Below are positions 31,221-36,926 of a stretch of DNA of 36,926 bases, piece by piece. The stretch comes from a virus, in IMG/VR virus record IMGVR_UViG_3300037847_001424, positions 1 to 36,926 of that record; one strand, written 5' to 3'. The position numbers were made by a program, and so were the translations under genes. The notes under the pieces are model-generated. The model saw only the letters and a list, made by a program, of their open reading frames with translations. It was not told where the DNA came from and searched no databases. Within the stretch, counting starts at the first letter, position 1. Every line of letters begins with the position of its first letter.

Positions 31221-31352
31221 TTATAGACAGGAAGAGATATCGTTATATACATCTATCGGTCTTGTGTACACAACCTTGATCGACACGCTCATTACCAGAG
31301 TTGCTTCTGTCTCATATATATGATCGAAACGAATTGAACGTTTGTCCTTCAT
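31221..31352 (-). CDS. Possible 43-codon early ORF
   Basis: The frame from ATG 31352 reads MKDKRSIRFDHIYETEATLV and continues with MSVSIKVVYTRPIDVYNDIS, ending SCL. The composition looks protein-like (charged start, alternating beta pattern), but there is no Shine-Dalgarno sequence; TATATAAAA lies about ten bases upstream. It may be a real small early gene or chance. Confidence 0.3.
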   Translation of the reverse strand: MKDKRSIRFDHIYETEATLVMSVSIKVVYTRPIDVYNDISSCL

Positions 31353-31832
31353 ATACGTTTTATATAGCGACACCCAGATGCATCTCCCGTATTCGCATTA
31401 TATGCCCGAAGGTTTTATTTCAGTTGACAGGGTGTCGCTTTGTACAAATCTCCCTCACGCTCACTTGCCAGCAAGCTTTGAAAAATTTGAACACAACTTT
31501 GCATACAGGTATACCCCTGCGCCTTGCTCCAGTTGTCGGAGGTTCGCAATATGACCCATGCCACAAGATCATTCAGACCGCATCCAACGTACTTTCAGAT
31601 CGTTACTCCTAGGCTACCTAGCGTCAACCAAGTCCCTGCTTTCTCTTTCTTACTATTTCCTAATGGGATTTCCGACTAGCGGATATGTGGATATCTTATG
31701 CTCTCTTCAAGCCCACTTGGATTTTTGGTCTGGCTATGTCAATAAAGTGTCTTCTTATCAGCTTAACGTTTGTCGCTTGTAAAGTCTCGCCCCTCCCTAC
31801 TTTAGTTCGGTGAATAACGGGGCTGAGATAAG
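31353..31832 (-). promoter_or_regulatory. Intergenic early region without a convincing gene
   Basis: This 480-nt stretch between the coiled-coil gene and the early small ORFs is visibly less AT-rich in its middle (about 31500-31640) than the genes around it. It contains a perfect minus-strand TATAAT at 31402-31397 with only a poor -35 match upstream. It also holds a 74-nt element closed by a 10-bp inverted repeat (31366-31439), a small CTAGG/CCTAG hairpin (31609-31621) and a GTTGACG sequence near 31620. A 32-codon ORF begins at the ATG antiparallel to 31557; it lacks a ribosome binding site. Host-type early promoters are expected here or upstream of 32238. Confidence 0.5.
31366..31439 (-). 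ncRNA. Candidate structured RNA closed by a 10-bp stem
   Basis: AGCGACACCC at one end pairs perfectly with GGGTGTCGCT at the other, enclosing 54 nt. Inside, on the minus strand, are CCTTCGGG (a UUCG-type loop), GCATATAATGC (4-bp stem) and GATGCATC, so a branched fold is possible. The size is tRNA-like but no T-loop motif or anticodon arm fits. It also contains the TATAAT box, so it may simply be a promoter region with dyad symmetry. The half-site AGCGACA occurs again near 31778. Confidence 0.35.
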
Positions 31833-32237
31833 TTAGATCTTTGCAAAGGTTTCGTTTACCTGTTGCTTTTTCCTGTTGTAGCTTCCCTCCACATTGGAGA
31901 ACCTCTTGCTCTTACGGAGTTCCGCACGTTGACCTTCTGGTAGGTTCGAGTAGCAAATCTCAATAAGTTGGTTGCAATGTTTCTTTTGCGTTGGGGTCAA
32001 GTTTGATTCGTCAAGTTCCCTATCAGTCTCTTCGAAGTTCAGAAAGCATTCCCCGTAGGTTGTAACAACAATATTAGTCCCATTAAGGAAAATCTGCATA
32101 TCTCCAAGCTTGAATTTGAGAGTCTTAATCGTCTTTTCGCAATCTTCAACTTGCTTGACGAGGTTTTTATTCTCACCTTGCAAGGTTGCAATAAATGCGA
32201 GAAGTTCAGACTTTGACATATTTTTAACGTTTTTCAT
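31833..32237 (-). CDS. Coiled-coil early protein of unknown function
   Basis: This encodes 134 residues. The N-terminal half (MSKSELLAFIATLQGENKNL and the following KQVEDCEKTIKTLKFKL) is a good coiled coil. The C-terminal half has LTPTQKKHCNQLIEICYSNL followed by a basic tail. It stands alone between two long intergenic regions and is the first gene after the probable left end of the genome, where T7-type phages encode host-takeover proteins. ATAAGAAAG precedes ATG 32237; Met7 (32219) is an alternative. No family was recognised. Confidence 0.65.
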   Translation of the reverse strand: MKNVKNMSKSELLAFIATLQGENKNLVKQVEDCEKTIKTLKFKLGDMQIFLNGTNIVVTTYGECFLNFEETDRELDESNLTPTQKKHCNQLIEICYSNLPEGQRAELRKSKRFSNVEGSYNRKKQQVNETFAKI

Positions 32238-32791
32238 TTTATTACTTTCTTATCTTTTGGGTTAGTGAATTGTGCAAGTTGCACGTTTCGAAAAATTTGA
32301 AAGCGATTTAAAAAACGTTAAGCTGATTGATTCCTTTCCAGTTGAAGTTAAAATTGAATAATCGAAACTTGCTGGAAAAGATTAAATCCGTCAACAATTA
32401 TTTTCAACTTTCTTCAAATTTGAGTCTATTAGTGGGCTGAGAGCTGAAAGTTTTTTCAAATCCCAGTAATAGATTCAAAGAGGTTTCAACGTAGGACCAA
32501 AAAACGATAGCAAACTCAATCGCATTGAATACATTTACTAGCATTTTCAAATCCCTACGAGAAAAGCCTTAAGCGAATAAGCCTAGCAAGATCATTCGGA
32601 AAAGATTTGGGTAAGCTCTCGACGAATTCGACTTTTTTGGGGACAGACCCTATTTCTTCCCTTAGATATTTCTTTAATGACAGGCCCACGCCTAACTTTC
32701 CAATAGCATAATAAAGTTACACGTGCGAAAGGGGGAAAATGTCGTCCTAGCTATATACGATCACCCCTTCAGAAATTTTTACCAAAACTTT
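32238..32791. promoter_or_regulatory. Long AT-rich intergenic region, probable genome-end/early promoter zone
   Basis: This 554-nt region separates the last late gene from the first early gene, which is where T7-type genomes have their terminal repeat and host promoters. It contains a 12-bp direct repeat TTTTCAAATCCC (32453-32464 and 32544-32555) and an odd-spaced dyad GTGCAAGTTGCAC (32272-32284) 35 bases before the first early gene. It also has TTTCCAG/CTGGAAA half-sites and TTGACG- and TTGAAA-type boxes on the minus strand without convincing -10 partners. The packaged ends cannot be placed from sequence alone. Confidence 0.5.
32404..32544 (-). CDS. Possible 46-codon ORF in the early intergenic region
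   Basis: The frame from ATG 32544 has GTAGGGA about seven bases upstream as a possible ribosome binding site. It encodes MLVNVFNAIEFAIVFWSYVE followed by TSLNLLLGFEKTF and a polar end, so it could be a membrane peptide. One copy of the 12-bp direct repeat supplies the ribosome-binding region and the other lies inside the frame. It may be chance. Confidence 0.3.
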   Translation of the reverse strand: MLVNVFNAIEFAIVFWSYVETSLNLLLGFEKTFSSQPTNRLKFEES

Positions 32792-32845
32792 TCAGTAAAG
32801 CTTTTTCTTTTTCTTTGTCGGTCTTTTGTAAGGCTTAGTCTTCAT
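32792..32845 (-). CDS. 17-codon Lys-rich ORF (MKTKPYKRPTKKKKKLY)
   Basis: It starts by an ATGA overlap with the stop of the upstream basic protein and encodes nine Lys/Arg plus aromatic residues in 17 positions. The composition continues that of the two preceding basic proteins, and the coupled start is the standard style of this genome, so translation is plausible. Its product might bind nucleic acid in the virion or during packaging. Its small size makes this uncertain. Confidence 0.4.
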   Translation of the reverse strand: MKTKPYKRPTKKKKKLY

Positions 32846-33237
32846 CGGTATCGTTTAGTAATCTTTGCGACAGATTTAGGTTGTTTAGAAAATTGTTTAC
32901 CCTTCTTGAGGTCTATTCGTTTCTTTGCAGAAGTAGCTTTGTACTGTCCACTTGATAAGGCTTTACGTGCTTTCTCTGGTAAGTATCTTTCACCTGTTGC
33001 CTTTGGACCTTGAGTAGAAGGTTTACCTGATTTAGTTCCCCACTTCTCTTTAGTCCATTTAGTAAGACTCTTTTGTTTTTTAGTCTTTGATCCAGTATAA
33101 CCACCTCCTGCTTTTTTATATGCTAGTGCTAATAGTTGTGCTTTTCTAGCTGACCATTGTCCAGCCTTACCACCTTTAGTTCCTGCCTTTATACGAGCAA
33201 GGAGACGTTTACGCATAGAACCTTTTGTATATGCCAT
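32842..33237 (-). CDS. Small basic protein (DUF5872-like) of unknown function
   Basis: This encodes 131 residues starting MAYTKGSMRKRLLARIKAGT, with GGKAGQWSARKAQLLALAYK and then TKEKWGTKSGKPSTQGPKAT, GERYLPEKARKAL, ending in KGKQFSKQPKSVAKITKRYR. The WGTKSGKPS/ATGERYLP pattern recurs in small basic proteins of marine phages and large DNA viruses (I recall it as DUF5872; not searched). ATG 33237 is chosen over an upstream start at 33321, because AAAGGAAG lies just before it and it begins one base after the previous stop. A nucleic-acid-binding role is inferred from the Lys content. Confidence 0.75.
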   Translation of the reverse strand: MAYTKGSMRKRLLARIKAGTKGGKAGQWSARKAQLLALAYKKAGGGYTGSKTKKQKSLTKWTKEKWGTKSGKPSTQGPKATGERYLPEKARKALSSGQYKATSAKKRIDLKKGKQFSKQPKSVAKITKRYR

Positions 33238-33238
33238 C

Positions 33239-33544
33239 TTAACTTCCTTTCTTCCACTTCTTGCTAGGTGATTTAGTTTTACTAGGTGACCACTTAGCTT
33301 TGTCTGCCCAATAAGCAGCACTCATCTTACCTTTGGCAATGTTCTTACGATGTCTACTTTTGAAAGCTTTACGTTGTCCTACTGTTTGATTGGTCTTTAC
33401 ACCTTGTTGACCGAATCGAATTGTCTTAACTTTACCACCTGATTTAGCTACTACAATGTGAGATTTGGTAGGATGGCTAGGAGTACGTTTAGTTTTGTTA
33501 TATCCACTTACTCCAGCACGTTTTAGTCTTGGGTCTGCTTTCAT
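33239..33544 (-). CDS. Small basic protein of unknown function
   Basis: This encodes 101 residues, very Lys/Arg/Ser-rich. It begins MKADPRLKRAGVSGYNKTKR and contains HPTKSHIVVAKSGGKVKTIR, FGQQGVK, and KSRHRKNIAKGKMSAAYWAD. Such proteins are found together with the WGTKSGKPS protein in marine phage genomes and probably bind DNA or RNA. It follows the large terminase by 27 bases and leads into the next basic gene with a single base between stop and ATG. Confidence 0.7.
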   Translation of the reverse strand: MKADPRLKRAGVSGYNKTKRTPSHPTKSHIVVAKSGGKVKTIRFGQQGVKTNQTVGQRKAFKSRHRKNIAKGKMSAAYWADKAKWSPSKTKSPSKKWKKGS

Positions 33545-33571
33545 AGTTTTAGATTCATATAGTTGGTTAAC

Positions 33572-35245
33572 TTACGTCCATTTCCACATATCTACTTTAT
33601 GAGGTATATTAAACGCAGCACGTTTGAACTTTTCAAGTTCTTCATCAATTAGTTCCTCTTTACGTTCGTTGATCTTCTGATCTACATCTTGACTCATTTG
33701 TTCTACCCAATAGTTAACAGCAATAGCAAGAGCATCTAGTCTGTCATCTTGTAGTAGAGCAGATCGATGATTAGTTATTCTGGATAATTGATAGATTAAC
33801 ATATACCTAGCTTGTCTTTCAGTTGGATAGGATAATGCTGATTGATAATCGTTACGAATAACCTTTGGGTCTATGATCAGTTTATGTTGGTTAAGGACAG
33901 GTTCTAGTGTGTCAACAATACGTTTTTCCTTTTGGATACTTTGTCTAACTTCTGAAATGGTACATGGATGTATTGTTCTTAGTATAGGTTTGAAGAGTTC
34001 AGCGAACATACCATCACCCATATTAGACTCTATAACTATTTCGTTAACCTTATAAGTCTTTGCAATGCTTGCTAGTTGTTTGAGTGTTTGTTCATCATAT
34101 CCACCTTTAAGTCCTCCAGAGTCAGGAACAAATAGTTGACCATTAAGCATCTTAACGACTGAGTAAGCTGTTTCATCCTTACCTCTACCAGATGGGTCAA
34201 TAGACATAACAGAACCAGTATAAGGAATCATGTCTCCTACAACTTGGAAAGGTCTAAAGAAACGATCTCCGTTAAAGCCTACGTTTGGTAAATCGGTTAT
34301 AGCTAAATCAGGAGATGATGCCCATACAAGTTTCTCAGGTGCTACATCTTTATCAATATCCATTACGATTAGATCGTTTAGTTTTAATGGATATCTATCT
34401 TCATCACTCAGTCTAGGATTCAACATGAACTGAAGAGAGTAACCAGAACGACCATAAGAAAGTTTCCTTTCCTCCAGATCATTCATACTAAACCTTGTAG
34501 GTTCTGTTGAACTTCCTATCAGTCCTTCGTTTTCAGATTCCTTACTAATGATTTCAGCTAGGTCGTTACCATATAGATCATTAGCTTGTTTTTCTGTTAC
34601 ATATTCACTAGGCCAAATTCTAGAACTATAACCTCTACCCCTTAGTTTATTATAGATAGAATCTTCACATTGAGGAGTACCTAGAAACAATACCTTTGAA
34701 GAGTCTAGAGGTTTTAGAATAGCTTCAAACTCTTTTACTTGTTCATCAAGTTTATCCCTCATTCCCTGAGTCTGAGAGTTGTTAGGTACTTCAATATCGT
34801 CAGCTACAATAACATCAGCACGACTACCTGTTAACTGAGATGTTATACCTAGACTCTTTACAGATGGTGCATGAGCAGGAGGAGCAAGACCTACATCAAA
34901 AGATACCTTACTAAACCTCTGACCATCTTTAGGAAGTAAACCATTTAACATAGGTATCTCACGAATAATCCTAAGAGTAAACGTTGAGAAGTCATCTGAT
35001 CTACTTTTAGAAGCTGAGACTACTAAGAAGTTTTTGGATGGGTCTAACAGAAGTTGATGAACTACAAAAGCAGAACATATCCAACTTTTACCTACTCCAC
35101 GAAATGCCATTACAATAGAGCGTTTAGGCCCATACTGCATATATTCGGCTATGTCGTATTGTATAGGTGTAGGGTTTGGTAGATTAAGATGCTTCCATAC
35201 TACAAAGAGAAAGTTACGGAAGTCTTTAAGTTGTTCATCTATCAT
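33572..35245 (-). CDS. Large terminase subunit (T7 gp19-like)
   Basis: This encodes 557 residues (T7 gp19 has 586). The ATPase part has Walker A FRGVGKS (48-54) and Walker B VIVADDIE (145-152), with LFLGTPQ as the coupling motif. The nuclease part has SIDPSGRGKDE (Asp350), VIESNMGDG (Glu406) and DDRLDALAIAV (Asp504). It translocates and cuts concatemeric DNA at the portal. The ATG overlaps the small terminase stop (ATGA). Confidence 0.95.
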   Translation of the reverse strand: MIDEQLKDFRNFLFVVWKHLNLPNPTPIQYDIAEYMQYGPKRSIVMAFRGVGKSWICSAFVVHQLLLDPSKNFLVVSASKSRSDDFSTFTLRIIREIPMLNGLLPKDGQRFSKVSFDVGLAPPAHAPSVKSLGITSQLTGSRADVIVADDIEVPNNSQTQGMRDKLDEQVKEFEAILKPLDSSKVLFLGTPQCEDSIYNKLRGRGYSSRIWPSEYVTEKQANDLYGNDLAEIISKESENEGLIGSSTEPTRFSMNDLEERKLSYGRSGYSLQFMLNPRLSDEDRYPLKLNDLIVMDIDKDVAPEKLVWASSPDLAITDLPNVGFNGDRFFRPFQVVGDMIPYTGSVMSIDPSGRGKDETAYSVVKMLNGQLFVPDSGGLKGGYDEQTLKQLASIAKTYKVNEIVIESNMGDGMFAELFKPILRTIHPCTISEVRQSIQKEKRIVDTLEPVLNQHKLIIDPKVIRNDYQSALSYPTERQARYMLIYQLSRITNHRSALLQDDRLDALAIAVNYWVEQMSQDVDQKINERKEELIDEELEKFKRAAFNIPHKVDMWKWT

Positions 35246-35478
35246 TGAGTTTGTCTAACAGCCTCTGGATCAGGGTCTTCAAATGGCAGTAGATCAGCAA
35301 GCTTTCCTAGTGGTGTACCTTGTTCTGTTAGACTGATAATATCGTTATCCTTCAGTAACTGCCTAGCACCATTTAGGATTGCAGCATTATACTCCCCAGT
35401 ATCGTTCATTTCACTTATAGCAGACGAATAAGTCTCCGTAACTTGAACTTGTAGTTTTTCTAGTTGTTCTCGTTTCAT
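35242..35478 (-). CDS. Small terminase subunit (T7 gp18-like)
   Basis: This 78-residue protein begins MKREQLEKLQVQVTETYSSA and is helical with an acidic C-terminus (LLPFEDPDPEAVRQ). It lies immediately before the large terminase, as T7 gp18 (89 residues) does, and recognises the DNA for packaging. ATG 35478 is used, one codon after an in-frame TTG, because GAGGA lies nine bases before it. It overlaps the preceding stop by one base and the next ATG as ATGA. Confidence 0.85.
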   Translation of the reverse strand: MKREQLEKLQVQVTETYSSAISEMNDTGEYNAAILNGARQLLKDNDIISLTEQGTPLGKLADLLPFEDPDPEAVRQTQ

Positions 35479-35744
35479 CAATTGTTATTCCTCATTATTA
35501 GTTCTAAAAGCCTATCAAGCTTATCGTTCATAGCTTCAAGCTTTTGTTCTAGACCATGCATACGTTTTTCAACGGATAGGTCACGTTCGTGTTGAGCAGC
35601 TAATTCGACTTCAATCTTTGTCAAACGCTTTTCATCGCTATCTAGTCGGTCGCTAAACTTCTTACCGATCCAACCGAATACCCCTAGAACAACAGCAAGA
35701 ATACTGTCAAGGAAGTGTGAGATTTGTTCTGCCATTGGTTCCAT
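35478..35744 (-). CDS. Holin-like membrane/coiled-coil protein (T7 gp17.5 position)
   Basis: This encodes 88 residues. A hydrophobic segment (about residues 11-28, LDSILAVVLGVFGWIGKKF) is followed by a long charged coiled coil (DSDEKRLTKIEVELAAQHER and onward) ending in Asn residues. It lies between the tail fibre and small terminase genes, exactly where T7 has the holin gp17.5. Holins with one N-terminal span and a coiled-coil tail exist, but a spanin-type role is also possible. It overlaps the fibre stop by one base. Confidence 0.7.
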   Translation of the reverse strand: MEPMAEQISHFLDSILAVVLGVFGWIGKKFSDRLDSDEKRLTKIEVELAAQHERDLSVEKRMHGLEQKLEAMNDKLDRLLELIMRNNN

Positions 35745-36778
35745 TATGATATTAGTACTCTTATGTATCCGTTTCCGTTTCCGTTAGTTAATCCTCCACT
35801 ACTTGCCCACGAATACATTCCACCTAGAGGTGAATTACTGGAGTGTTCCACAACTGTAGAAAAATCTCCAGTCCATAGTCTTAATACCCTAGTACTTTCT
35901 TTATAATTTATAAATACTCCTACAGTATTTGTATTAGAATCATCTCTACCACCAGCATTAATACCAATAGGTCTTACAATTTCCGCAAGAGATTCTCCAC
36001 TACTCGCATCTGTTCCGCTAGTAAACTTATGCCAAACATGAATTTTAAAAGGAAAATAACTTGCTATAGTAGTACTTAAAGTTGTCGTGTACAGTTTGTT
36101 AGAGTAAATAGAATAATTTTGACCAACTCCATCCCATAATTGATTGACCCATCCACTATCATAAACATAACGTTGAGTTACACTATCTACATATCCCTTG
36201 GTTGCTACATCTGTAGAACTAGTGGGACTTGATGAAAGACTTTCATTTTCCCATTTAGATGTACTTGAGTTATACCTAAGTATATCTGAATTAGAAAGCG
36301 AAGTTATATTAACATTTCCTAAATCGTCTATGTTATCTGTTTTACCATCTACGTAACCTTTGGTAACTAAATCCGTAGATAAGGTTGGAGTGCCAATAGT
36401 AATGTTGCCTTCTTTAGATTCCTGACAGGCAAACAGATTATGTTGATATGCGTTATCAAGTTGTTCTGCGGTTAACACACTACCATCTTGAAAGTCTACA
36501 AATTCTGTACCCTGCGGATATAAGTCATTATTTACTCCAGTACTTCTTCTAGTTATCCTAACTAATGTACCTTGCGAAACAGGAGTGTTTAATACAACAT
36601 TGTTTCCGCTTATGGTAAAGAAAGTAGGATTAGACAGTACTGTGTATTGATTGCCTCCTACACTAACAACAACGTGTTTACTTTCTAGATATGGAAAGGG
36701 TATGTTGTATTGTCCTGCTTGCGCCCCACCTGTTGCTTGAGCGGAACTTGTTGTGTGATCTACGTATGTAATTGCCAT
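35744..36778 (-). CDS. Tail fibre protein (T7 gp17-like N-terminal domain)
   Basis: This encodes 344 residues. Residues 1-125 match the T7 fibre attachment domain, with YNIPFPYLESKHVVVSVGG, LVRITRRSTGVNND and VDFQDGSVLTAEQLDNAYQH. Two units with the phrase ATKGYVD or VTKGYVD follow, and then a short C-terminal receptor-binding part. It is shorter than T7 gp17 (553 residues), so the distal part is probably small. In the circular map it starts two bases after the gp16-like stop. Confidence 0.92.
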   Translation of the reverse strand: MAITYVDHTTSSAQATGGAQAGQYNIPFPYLESKHVVVSVGGNQYTVLSNPTFFTISGNNVVLNTPVSQGTLVRITRRSTGVNNDLYPQGTEFVDFQDGSVLTAEQLDNAYQHNLFACQESKEGNITIGTPTLSTDLVTKGYVDGKTDNIDDLGNVNITSLSNSDILRYNSSTSKWENESLSSSPTSSTDVATKGYVDSVTQRYVYDSGWVNQLWDGVGQNYSIYSNKLYTTTLSTTIASYFPFKIHVWHKFTSGTDASSGESLAEIVRPIGINAGGRDDSNTNTVGVFINYKESTRVLRLWTGDFSTVVEHSSNSPLGGMYSWASSGGLTNGNGNGYIRVLIS

Positions 36779-36926
36779 TGTTATTTCAAAGGTATGATTG
36801 ATTCTAGTTTAGGTGAAAATTTAGGATCACTTAGATCGTTTCCGTCTTTATCCTTAAATTTACTTCCGTTTTTTCTGATGAAATCTTCAAATGATCTTTT
36901 TTCATAATCGTTAATTATTTTTCCTA
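36769..36926. repeat. Terminal overlap, right copy
   Basis: This near-identical copy of 1-158 includes the last 48 codons and stop (36781-36926) of the gp16-like gene. Relative to the left copy, C at 36846 changes an Asn codon (AAC) to Asp (GAC) and C at 36863 changes Asn (AAT) to Ser (AGT). It shows that the left end continues directly from here. Confidence 0.9.
36781..36926 (-). CDS. 3' end of the gp16-like gene (second copy, cut by the window)
   Basis: It encodes the last 48 residues of the large internal virion protein, with KDKDGNDL instead of KDKNGNDL and NGSKFK instead of NGNKFK in the left copy. It is not a separate gene; it marks where the circular sequence was opened. Confidence 0.85.
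   Translation of the reverse strand, partial: GKIINDYEKRSFEDFIRKNGSKFKDKDGNDLSDPKFSPKLESIIPLK

Noticed and set aside
31366-31439. A 74-nt element closed by a perfect stem, considered as a tRNA
   Set aside because: The stem is 10 bp rather than 7, and no T-loop (GTTCRA) or anticodon arm can be placed on either strand.
31737-31742. Minus-strand TTGACA just after the coiled-coil gene as an early promoter -35 box
   Set aside because: No -10-like sequence lies 16-18 bases downstream.
31342-31782. Three overlapping plus-strand frames in the early intergenic region
   Set aside because: No ribosome binding sites, no recognisable protein features, and all other genes are on the minus strand.
33238-33321. 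Upstream 28-residue extension of the WGTKSGKPS basic protein
   Set aside because: It lies wholly within the preceding gene, whereas ATG 33237 has a good ribosome binding site and the conserved-looking start MAYTKGS.
1-36926. Search by eye for CRISPR arrays, tRNA genes, insertion sequences, integrase and toxin-antitoxin genes
   Set aside because: No regularly spaced repeats, cloverleaf, transposase or integrase motifs were found.

Overview
The window is an essentially complete genome of a T7-like podovirus (Autographiviridae type). Every supported gene is on the minus strand. The two ends overlap by 158 nt (1-158 and 36769-36926, two mismatches), so it is a circularly closed assembly of about 36,768 unique bases, opened at the junction between a gp16-like internal virion protein gene and the tail fibre gene. 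The DNA is AT-rich. There is no integrase, tRNA, CRISPR array, ribonucleotide reductase, thymidylate synthase, DNA ligase or photosynthesis gene. The protein families suggest a strictly lytic phage of a marine, AT-rich, non-cyanobacterial host such as an alphaproteobacterium. The host is an inference.

Read in the direction of transcription (descending coordinates), the likely left end of the virion genome is the non-coding stretch 32791-32238. A lone coiled-coil gene (32237-31833) and about 780 nt of mostly non-coding DNA follow. Next comes a tightly overlapped operon of small early genes (31049-27598), including a GP88-like Cys-rich protein, a DUF932-like protein, an NrdR-type zinc ribbon and several tiny membrane peptides. 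A PD-(D/E)XK nuclease and the single-subunit RNA polymerase (27049-24638) close the early part.

The replication module (24616-18932) holds the gp2.5-like SSB, endonuclease I, primase-helicase, a MazG/DUF1599-like protein, a Pol A-type DNA polymerase and a gp6-like 5'-3' exonuclease.

The structural module begins with small genes and a cluster of fibre or beta-helix proteins (18942-15682). It continues with portal, scaffold, a small nested membrane-protein/lipoprotein cassette (13395-12910), major capsid, tail tubular proteins A and B, gp13-, gp14-, gp15- and gp16-like internal proteins, and, across the circular join, the T7 gp17-type tail fibre. A holin-like protein, small and large terminase, two basic proteins and a 17-codon Lys-rich ORF (36778-32792) complete it.

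Most genes are joined by ATGA, TAATG or TGATG overlaps, so translational coupling is the rule. Larger punctuation is limited to the gaps around the capsid gene (a strong intrinsic terminator upstream, a long hairpin downstream), the nuclease-RNA polymerase gap and the early leader region. No peptidoglycan-degrading enzyme could be recognised. The least explained parts are the early region (31050-32791), a set of 20-25-residue membrane peptides, and the nested cassette upstream of the capsid gene.
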